Shown in pieces: positions 43,476-52,100 of a stretch of DNA of 64,000 bases. Origin of the DNA: DASZFV01 sp036494575 (GTDB lineage: Bacteria > Myxococcota_A > Polyangia > Fen-1088). The translations under genes and the position numbers were made by a program. The stretch is from positions 5,358 to 69,357 of the forward strand of contig DASXOE010000020.1 in NCBI GenBank assembly GCA_036494575.1. Reading direction: 5' to 3'. The notes under the pieces are model-generated. The model worked only from the letters and a program-made list of their open reading frames with translations. It was not told where the DNA came from and ran no database searches. How positions within the stretch are numbered: position 1 is the stretch's first letter; each line of letters starts with the position of its first letter.

Positions 43476-46400
43476 GAGCGTCGATCAACATAGGGTCCAG
43501 CAGGGTGCGACCGACGGACGGGCCGATGGGCCCGACGACGACGGCGACGATGCGCTGGTCGCCATCATCGGCATGGCGGGGCGCTTCCCGGGCGCGCCCG
43601 ATCTCGAGCGGTTCTGGCGCAACCTCGCCGCCGGCGCCGAATCGATGCGGCACTTCACCGACGAGGAGCTCCTCGCGGCCGGCGAATCGCCGGCCGCGCT
43701 GCGTGATCCCGGGTACGTGCGCGTCTGTCCCGTGCTCGACGACATCGACAAGTTCGACGCCGGCTTCTTCGGCTTTTCGCCCAAGGAGGCGGCCATCAGC
43801 GATCCGCAGCACCGGCTCTTCCTCGAGATCGCGTGGGAGGCCTTCGAGAACGCCGGGTACGACCCGGGCCGCGCGCCGGGCGTCGTGGGCGTGTGGGCCG
43901 CCTGCGGCCTCAACGCCTATCTCATGCACCACCTCGTCACGAACCCGGACCTCATGGAGTCGGTGGGCGAGTGGCTGCTGCGTCACACGGCGAACGACAT
44001 GAACTTCCTCGCGACGCGCGTCTCCTATGAGCTCGACCTGCGCGGCCCCAGCATGAACGTCCAGACCGCCTGCTCCTCGACGCTCGTGACGCTGCACCTG
44101 GCCGTGCAGAGCCTGCTCGGGCGCGAGTGCGACCTAGCGCTCGCGGGCGGCTCGACGATCTCGCTGCCCCAGCGCGGCTACATCTACAAGGAGGGCGAGA
44201 TCCTCTCGGCCGACGGGCACTGCCGGCCGTTCGACGCGCGCTCGAAGGGCACGCTTTTCGGGAGCGGGGCCGGGGCCGTCGTTCTCAAGCGGCTCGCCGA
44301 CGCGCGGCGCGACCGCGACAACGTCCTCGCGCTCGTGCGCGGCTCGGCCATCAACAACGACGGCTCGCAGAAGGTCGGCTACCTGGCGCCCAGCGTCGAG
44401 GGTCAAGCGCGCGCCATCGCCGAGGCGCTCTCGGTCTCTGGCGTCGACGCCGGCACGATCTCGTACGTCGAGGCGCACGGCACGGGAACGCTCATCGGCG
44501 ATCCGATCGAGGTGAGCGCCCTGACGCAGGCCTTTCGCGCGCACACGGATCGGCGCGGCTTCTGCGGCCTCGGCTCGCTCAAGTCGAACATCGGGCACCT
44601 CGGCGAGGCGGCCGGCGTCGGCGGGATCATCAAGACCGTCCTCGCGCTCGGACACGGCCAGATCCCGCCCAGCGCCGGCTACGAGATCCCGAACCCCAAC
44701 ATCGACTTCGCGGCGAGCCCCTTCTACGTCTCGGATCGCCTGCGCGACTGGCCGCGCGGAGTGGGACCACGCCGCGCGGGCATCACGGCGCTGGGCGCCG
44801 GCGGCACGAACGCGCACGTCGTCCTCGAGGAGGCGCCCGCCGCGCCGCCTGGCGCGCCGGCGCGCGCATGGCAAGTGCTGCCGCTCTCGGCGCGGTCGCC
44901 GGCGGCGCTCGAGGCCGCGACCAAGCGGCTCGCCGCGCACCTCCGGGCGACGCCGGCGCTGCCGCTCGCCGACGCCGCGTTCACGCTGCAGGTCGGACGG
45001 CGCGCCTTCGAGCACCGCCGCGTCGCCGTGTGCCGCGACGGCGCCGACGCCATCGCCGTCCTCGAGGGGGCGGATCCGCGCCGGCTGCTCACGCAGGCGA
45101 CGACGCGCAAGCAAGAAGCCGTCGAGGTGGTCTTCTCGTTCCCGGGCGCGGGCGCGCAGCACGCGGGCATGGGTCAGGAGCTGTACGAGACCGAGCCGCT
45201 CTTTCGCGCGGCGGTCGACGAGTGCCTCGAGCACGTGCGGCCCGAGCTCGGGATCGATCTGCGTCCCCTGCTCTACCCGGCCCGTGAACCCGGCGCGCGC
45301 GAAGCCGCGGACGCGCGCCTCGAGTCGCCGTCGCTCGCGCTGCCGGCGCTCTTCGCCACCGAGTACGCCCTCGTGAAGCTGCTGCGGTCGTGGGGGATCG
45401 CGCCCGCGGCCATGATCGGCCACAGCTTGGGCGAGTACGTCGCCGCCTGCGTGGCCGGCGTGTTCTCGAGCCGCGACGGCATGCGCCTCGTCGCCAAGCG
45501 CGGGCTCCTCATCGAGACCCTCCCGCCTGGCGGCATGCTCGTCGTCCCTCTGCCGGCCGGGGAGCTCGCTCCGCTCTTGCCCGAGCTCGGGCTTTCGATC
45601 GCGGCCGTGAACACCCCCGAGCTGTGCGTGGCGTCGGGGCCCGTCGACGCCATCGCCGCGCTCGAGGCGACGCTCGCCGCGCGCGAGATCGACGCCCGCC
45701 GCCTGCACATCATCATGCCGGCGCACTCGACCATGCTCGACCCGATCCTCCCCGAGTTCGAGCGCTTCTGCCGGACGATCGCCTTCAGCGCGCCCACGCT
45801 GCCCTACCTGTCGAACCTGAGCGGCACGTGGATCACGGCGCGCGAGGCCTCCGATCCGCAGTACTGGGTGCGCCACCTGCGCCACACGGTGAGGTTCGCG
45901 GACGGCCTCGCGACGCTCATCGGACAGAAGAAATCGTGCTTGCTGCTCGAGGTCGGGCCGGGCCGGACGCTGACGAGCCTGGCGACGATGCAGCCCGCCA
46001 AGCCGGCGGGCGCCCTGCCAACGATGATTCATCCGAAGGAGACCGGCTCGGGCGTCGCGTTCCTGCTGGGGACGCTCGGCCAGCTCTGGCTCGCGGGCGC
46101 CGAGCTCGACTGGGAGAGGGGGCACGGGACGGCGGCGCGGCCGCGGCGCGTGCCGCTGCCCACGTACCCGTTCGAGCGGCAGCGCTACTGGATCGAGCGC
46201 GGGCAGGCGACGGCCGCCCGCGCGACCGCGCCGGGCGCGCTCAAGAAGGTCCCGGACCTCGCCGACTGGTTCTGGCTGCCGTCGTGGACGCGCACGGCGT
46301 CGCCGCCGGCGGCTGCTCCCCAGGGCGCGACCACGCTGCTCTTCGTCGAAGAGAGGGAGGAGAGCGCGGACGATGCCCGCGCGGACGAGCCCGGGTTGGG

Positions 46401-49125
46401 CGCGGCGCTCGCGGCGCGGATGCCGGGCTCTGTGACGGTGCGCGCCGGCGCGGGATTCGCGCGCACGCCCGACGGTGGCTTCACGGTGGCGCCGGGCCGA
46501 CGCGCCGACTACGAGCAGCTCCTCGCCGCGCTGCGCGGCGACGGGAAGCTGCCCGACGAGGTGGTTCACCTCTGGTCGGTCGCGGGGCCGCGCCGCGCGA
46601 CCGGCGACGCGCTCAGTGGCTACGAGCGCGCCTTCGAGCTCGGCTTTGCGAGCCTGCTCTGCCTCGCCCAGGCCCTCGCCCTCGAAGATCGGCCGGCGCG
46701 CTTGACGATCGTGTCGAGCGGGCTTCATCGCATCGGCGCCGAGACCGAGCGCGATCCCTTGAAGGCGCTGCTGCTCGGACCGGCGCGCGTCATCGGCGCC
46801 GAGCTGCCCGCGATCGCGAGCCGCAGCGTCGACGTGTCGTGGCCCGTGGAGGCGCCCTGGCAGCGGCGGCGCGTCGTCGAGCAGGTGCTCGCCGAGCTCG
46901 GCGCGCCGCGCGCGGAGGATCCGGCGCGCGCGGAGAAGGTGATCGCGTACCGGGGCGCGGAGCGCCTCGTGCAGTCCTTCGAACGCGCGCCGCTGCCGGA
47001 GCGCGCCGAGGGGGCGCGCGGGTTTCGCGAAGGGGGCGTTTACCTCGTCACGGGCGGGCTGGGCGGCATCGGCGCCACGCTCGCGGAGCACCTGGCCCGC
47101 ACGGCGCGCGCGAAGCTCGTGCTCGTGGGCCGGTCGGCGCGTCCCGAGCGCGAGCGCGCGCTGACGGATCTCGGCGCCGACTTGCTCGTCGTGCAGGCGG
47201 ACGTCACCGATCTCGGGCAGATGCGCGCCGCGATGAGCGCGGCGCGCGCGCGCTTCGGCCCCGTGACGGGCATCATTCACGCCGCCGGCGTGCTCGAGGA
47301 CGAGCTCATCCTGCTCAAGACCGTCGAGTCGGCGGCGCGCGTGATGGCGCCCAAGGTCAAGGGCGCGCTCGTGCTCGACGAGCTCGCGCGCGAGAGTGAA
47401 GTGCCGCCGGAGCTCTTCCTGCTGTTCTCGTCGGTGAGCGCCGTCCTCGGATTGCAGGGCCAGGTCGACTACACGGCGGCGAACGCCTTCCTCGACGCGC
47501 TCGCGCTCGAGCGCGCGGGCCGAACGCCCGAGACGAGCCTGGCCATCGACTGGGGCGCCTGGCGCGACGTCGGCATGGCCGCGACGATGGCCGCGCGCGG
47601 CCAGACGCGCGCGGGCACCGCGCCGGCCGCGAGCGGCGACTGGCTGGGCACGCGCCGGGCCGACGGCGCGTTCGAGCGCGCGCTCGGGGTCGACGACTGG
47701 TGGCTGCTCTCCGAGCACGTCGTCAAGGGGGGCGACGCTCTCATCCCCGGCACGGGCTTCCTCGAGCTCGCCCGCGAGGCGGCGACGCGCGCCCTGCCCG
47801 GCGCTGGGGCCCTCGAGCTCGATGACGTCGTCTTCCTGGCGCCCTTCGCGCTCGCGGGCGGGCAGCGCCGCCACCTGCGCGTCGCCGTGGGCGCCGACGG
47901 AGAGCTCGCCATCGACAGCGTCGCGGCGGACGGCGCGAGCGGGGAGGTTCGCCATGTTGCGGGGCACGCCGCGCGCGTCACGGTGGCAGCGCCGGCGCCC
48001 GTGGATGTCGCGGCTCTGCGCGCCCGCTGCGCCGAGGCGCGCCCCGTGGGCGCGGGCGGCTTCCTGCCCCAGCGCTTCATGAGCTTCGGCCCGCGCTGGG
48101 GCAACATCGTGGCCATCGGAGCGGGCGGCGGCGAGGCGCTCGTCGACCTCGAGCTCCCGGCCTCCTTCGCGGGCGATCTCACGACGCACCTCCTGCACCC
48201 CGCGCTGCTCGACATGGCGACTGGCGCCGCGCAGGCGCTCATCCCCGGCTTCGACGCCGAGCGCGATTTCCACGTGCCGTTCTCTTACGGGCGCGTCCGC
48301 CTGCACGCGCCGCTGTCGCGGCGGCTCACGAGCCACGTGCGCTACCGCAAGGACAGCGCCAAGGACCTCCCCGCCTTCGATGTCGTGCTCTTCGACGAGG
48401 GCGGCCGCGTGCTCGTCGAGATAGCGGGCTTCGTCATGAAGCGCGTCTCCGACCGGGGCGCGCTCGCAGGCGCCGCGGCGGGCGGGGCGGCGGAGCGCGC
48501 GGCGCCCGCCGGCGGCGCCGAGGCGTTGGCCACCGAGCTGCGCGAGGCCGCGTTTCGGGAGGGCATGCTGCCGGCCGAGGGCCTCGAGGCGCTCGAGCGC
48601 ATCGTGTCCGCGCGGCTCGGCCCGGAGGTCATCGCGAGCTCGCTCGATCTGAACGAGTGGCTCGCCGCCACGGCGCGCGCCAACCACCCCACGGCGACGG
48701 CCGCCACCGACGCTTCAGCGAGCGCCGTGGCGCCGGCGGCGCGCCCGTCGGTCAGCACGACCTTCGAGGCGCCGCGCGGCGAGGAAGAGGAGCGCGTCGC
48801 CGGCCTGTGGCGCTCCATGCTGGGCGTCGAGCAGGTCGGGGTGCACGACAACTTCTTCGAGCTCGGCGGTCATTCGCTGCTGCTCACGCAGACGATCACG
48901 CGGCTGCGCAAGCTCGCGGGCGTCGACATCCCGCTCGGCGCCCTGCTGTCGAAGCTCACGATCGCCGAGATGGCCGCCGAGGTGGCGCGCGTGAAGGCCG
49001 CCGGCAAGAGCGCTGCGCCGCCGCCCATGCGCGCCGTTTCGCGCGACGCCTACCGGGCCAAGAGATCGGCCGTCGGCGACGGTGGGCCTCGCCCCTCCCC
49101 GCCCGACGAATCGCAAGACGAGTGA
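43471..49125 (+). CDS. Type I polyketide synthase, KS-AT-KR-DH-ACP
   Basis: 1884 aa (GTG start; ATG 43474 is equally good). KS: residues about 28-455 with triad Cys201 (TACSST), His336 (EAHGTGT), His376 (NIGHLGE). AT: Ser652 in GHSLGEY and His752 in PAHS, in place of the common HAFH/YASH motif, so the extender unit is not assigned. KR: TGGLGGIG at 1194-1201, Ser1321, Tyr1334, Asn1338. DH: His1416 (EHVVKGGDALIPG) and Asp1581 (HPALLDMATGAAQ), placed after the KR, the reverse of the usual DH-KR order. ACP: Ser1802 in FELGGHSLL. It has no loading module and no TE. The NRPS begins 19 bases on, so the chain passes to it. Confidence 0.93.
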   Translation: MMSVDQHRVQQGATDGRADGPDDDGDDALVAIIGMAGRFPGAPDLERFWRNLAAGAESMRHFTDEELLAAGESPAALRDPGYVRVCPVLDDIDKFDAGFFGFSPKEAAISDPQHRLFLEIAWEAFENAGYDPGRAPGVVGVWAACGLNAYLMHHLVTNPDLMESVGEWLLRHTANDMNFLATRVSYELDLRGPSMNVQTACSSTLVTLHLAVQSLLGRECDLALAGGSTISLPQRGYIYKEGEILSADGHCRPFDARSKGTLFGSGAGAVVLKRLADARRDRDNVLALVRGSAINNDGSQKVGYLAPSVEGQARAIAEALSVSGVDAGTISYVEAHGTGTLIGDPIEVSALTQAFRAHTDRRGFCGLGSLKSNIGHLGEAAGVGGIIKTVLALGHGQIPPSAGYEIPNPNIDFAASPFYVSDRLRDWPRGVGPRRAGITALGAGGTNAHVVLEEAPAAPPGAPARAWQVLPLSARSPAALEAATKRLAAHLRATPALPLADAAFTLQVGRRAFEHRRVAVCRDGADAIAVLEGADPRRLLTQATTRKQEAVEVVFSFPGAGAQHAGMGQELYETEPLFRAAVDECLEHVRPELGIDLRPLLYPAREPGAREAADARLESPSLALPALFATEYALVKLLRSWGIAPAAMIGHSLGEYVAACVAGVFSSRDGMRLVAKRGLLIETLPPGGMLVVPLPAGELAPLLPELGLSIAAVNTPELCVASGPVDAIAALEATLAAREIDARRLHIIMPAHSTMLDPILPEFERFCRTIAFSAPTLPYLSNLSGTWITAREASDPQYWVRHLRHTVRFADGLATLIGQKKSCLLLEVGPGRTLTSLATMQPAKPAGALPTMIHPKETGSGVAFLLGTLGQLWLAGAELDWERGHGTAARPRRVPLPTYPFERQRYWIERGQATAARATAPGALKKVPDLADWFWLPSWTRTASPPAAAPQGATTLLFVEEREESADDARADEPGLGAALAARMPGSVTVRAGAGFARTPDGGFTVAPGRRADYEQLLAALRGDGKLPDEVVHLWSVAGPRRATGDALSGYERAFELGFASLLCLAQALALEDRPARLTIVSSGLHRIGAETERDPLKALLLGPARVIGAELPAIASRSVDVSWPVEAPWQRRRVVEQVLAELGAPRAEDPARAEKVIAYRGAERLVQSFERAPLPERAEGARGFREGGVYLVTGGLGGIGATLAEHLARTARAKLVLVGRSARPERERALTDLGADLLVVQADVTDLGQMRAAMSAARARFGPVTGIIHAAGVLEDELILLKTVESAARVMAPKVKGALVLDELARESEVPPELFLLFSSVSAVLGLQGQVDYTAANAFLDALALERAGRTPETSLAIDWGAWRDVGMAATMAARGQTRAGTAPAASGDWLGTRRADGAFERALGVDDWWLLSEHVVKGGDALIPGTGFLELAREAATRALPGAGALELDDVVFLAPFALAGGQRRHLRVAVGADGELAIDSVAADGASGEVRHVAGHAARVTVAAPAPVDVAALRARCAEARPVGAGGFLPQRFMSFGPRWGNIVAIGAGGGEALVDLELPASFAGDLTTHLLHPALLDMATGAAQALIPGFDAERDFHVPFSYGRVRLHAPLSRRLTSHVRYRKDSAKDLPAFDVVLFDEGGRVLVEIAGFVMKRVSDRGALAGAAAGGAAERAAPAGGAEALATELREAAFREGMLPAEGLEALERIVSARLGPEVIASSLDLNEWLAATARANHPTATAATDASASAVAPAARPSVSTTFEAPRGEEEERVAGLWRSMLGVEQVGVHDNFFELGGHSLLLTQTITRLRKLAGVDIPLGALLSKLTIAEMAAEVARVKAAGKSAAPPPMRAVSRDAYRAKRSAVGDGGPRPSPPDESQDE

Positions 49126-49144
49126 GACGAACGAGACGAATGAC

Positions 49145-52100
49145 ATGACGTCAGATCGCGACGAAAGATATCCCCTCTCGCCGGTGCAGGCCGGGATGCT
49201 GTTCAATCGGCTGAGCGCGCCGGCGAGCGGCGTCGACATCGAGCAGATGATCGCGGGCCTGCCCGAGGAGGTGGACGCCGCCGCGCTCGAGCAGGCGTGG
49301 CGTCTGGTCGTCGAACGCCATGCCGTGCTGCGCACGTCCTTCTCCTGGGGCGGCCCCGGCGCGCCCGAGCAGCGGGTGGCGGCCGCCGTCGAGGTGCCCT
49401 TCGCCCTTCACGACTGGCGCGGCGTGCCGAGCGCCGAGCAGGACGAGCGGCTCGAGGCCTTCCTCGTCGACGATCGCCGCCGGGGCTTCGACCTCGCGCG
49501 CGCGCCCCTGCTGCGGTTCGCGCTGTTCCGACGCGGCGCCGACGACGCCCAACTCGTTTGGACGTTCTTCCACGGCGTCCTCGACGGCGGCTCGTTCGTC
49601 GCCATAGTCAACGAGGCCTTCGACGTCTACGAGGCGCTCCGGCGCGGCGAGAAGCCGAGCGCGCCCGCGCCCCTGCCCTACCGCGCCCACATCGAGTGGC
49701 TCGAGGGCGAGCTCCGCGCCAAGGCGGAGGCGGCGCGCGCCTTTTGGCACGCGCGGCTCGAGGGCTTCGCGGCGCCCAACGTGCTGACGGCGGCGGGCTC
49801 CGACGGGGCGGCGCCGCGCGGCCACGGCGAACGCGCGTTCCGGCTGTCGCACGGCGAGACCGCCCGCCTGAGGGCGTTCGGCGAGGCCGCCGGCCTCACG
49901 CTCAACACGTTCGTCCAGGGGGCGTGGGCGCTCGTCATCGCGGCGTCGACGGGCGAGGACGACGTGGTCTTCGGCGCGACGCGCGCGTGCCGGCGCTCTT
50001 CGGTGCCGGGCGCCGAGGGTATGGCGGGCGTCTTCATCAACACGCTGCCGCTCCGCCTGGCCGTCGACGCGGCCGCCTCGGCCGGCGACTGGCTGCGCGT
50101 CGTCCGCGAGCGGCACCGCGAGGTGCGCGCCTTCGAGCACACGCCGCTCGCCGACGTGCTGGCCGCGAGCGACGTGCCGGGCGACCAGAGCCTGTTCGAG
50201 AGCATCATCGTCTTCAACGAGCGGCTCATGGAGGCCGTCATGCAGGCGCAGGGGGGTGCCTGGGCGCGCCGGACCTTCCGCTGGATCGAGCAGACGAACT
50301 TCCCCATCACGCTGTTCGGTTACGCGGAGGACGAGCTCTTGCTCAAGCTCTCGTACGATCGCGCGCGCCTCGACGACGAAGCAGCGACGCGCTTGACCGA
50401 GCGCCTCCGCGCCGTGCTCGCGGCGCTCGCGGCGAACCCCGAGGCGCGCATCGGCGACCTGCCGACGGTCGCGCCCGAAGAGCGCGCGCTCGTCGTCGAG
50501 CGCTGGAACGACACCCGGGTCGACGTACCGCGCGACCGGTGCGTGCACGAGCTCATCGAGGCGCAAGCAGCGGCGACACCCGACGCCGTGGCCGTCGTCT
50601 ACCGCGACGCCCGCCTGACGTACCGCGAGCTCGACCAGCGCGCCGACGCCCTCGCGCGGACCTTGCAGGCGCGCGGCGTGGGACCCGACACGCTCGTGGG
50701 CTTGTTCGTCGACCGCTCGCTCGAGATGGTGGTCGGTCTCCTCGGCATCCTCAAGGCCGGCGGCGCCTACGTGCCGCTCGATCCCGAGTACCCGACGGAG
50801 CGGCTCGCCATGATGCTCGAGGACTCGCAGGCGCGCGTCATCGTGACGAGGACCGCGCTGCGCTCGGCCCTGCCGCCGCGCGCGGACGCCGAGATCGTGA
50901 CGGTCGAGCTCGCAGAAGCGTCCGCGCCCGCGGCCGGAGCCCCGACGCTCCACCGCGCCGTCGCGCCGCACAACCTCGCGTACGTGATCTTCACGTCGGG
51001 CTCAACGGGCAGGCCGAAGGGCGTGATGATCGAGCACCGCAACGTCATCAACTTCTTCGCGGGCATGGACGCGCGCATCGGCGCGGACCGCGGCGTGTGG
51101 CTCGCCGTCACGAGCATCTCCTTCGACATCTCGGTGCTCGAGCTCCTGTGGACGCTCGCGCGCGGCTTCGAGGTCGTCGTGCATGGCGACGGCGATCGCC
51201 GCGCCGCCGCCGAAGGGAGCGCGCGCTCCGAGCCGGGTGACGGGCGCGGGCGCATGGACTTCAGCCTCTTTTACTTCGCGAGCGCCGCTGGCGCCGCGGT
51301 CGGGCAGCGCTACCGGCTGCTGCTAGAGGGCACGAAGTTCGCCGACGCGCACGGCTTCTCGGCCGTGTGGACGCCCGAGCGACACTTCCACGAATTCGGC
51401 GGCATCTATCCCAACCCGTCGGTCACGGGCGCCGCGCTCGCCGTGCTGACACGCAACGTGCAGATCCGCGCGGGCTCGGTCGTGCTGCCGCTGCACAACC
51501 CCATCCGCGTCGCCGAGGAGTGGTCGGTCGTCGACAACCTGTCGGGCGGACGCGTGGGCCTGTCGTTCGCGTCGGGCTGGCACGCCAACGACTTCGCGCT
51601 CATGCCCGAGAGCTATGCCGACCGCAAGAACGTCATGATCCGCGGCATCGAGACCGTGCGGCGCCTGTGGCGCGGCGAATCCGTCCCGGCGCGCAGCGGC
51701 ACGGGCGCCGAGATCCAGGTGCGCGTCCTGCCGCGCGCCGTGCAGGCCGAGCCGCCGCTGTGGGTCACGGCCGCCGGCAGCCCCGACACGTTCAGGTTCG
51801 CGGGCGAGCTCGGCGCCAACGTCCTCACCAACATGCTGGGCCAGAGCGTGGCGGATCTCACCGCGAAGATCGCCGTCTATCGCGAGGCGCGCCGAGCGCA
51901 CGGCCACGCCGGCCCCGGGCAGGTCAGCCTCATGCTGCACACGTTCGTGGGCGTCGATCGCGACGAGGTGCGCGCCAAGGTGCGCGACCCCTTCATGGCC
52001 TACCTCGAGACCTCCACCGACCTCATCAAGAAGGCCAAGTGGGAGTTCCCCGCCTTCGCGCAGCCCGGGAAGGATCGGGCGGGCGCGCCCGCGGCCCCCG

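Noticed and set aside
44134..48687. 1517-codon frame antisense to the PKS
   Set aside because: Arg/Ala-rich composition without motifs, while the + strand frame has all PKS catalytic motifs.
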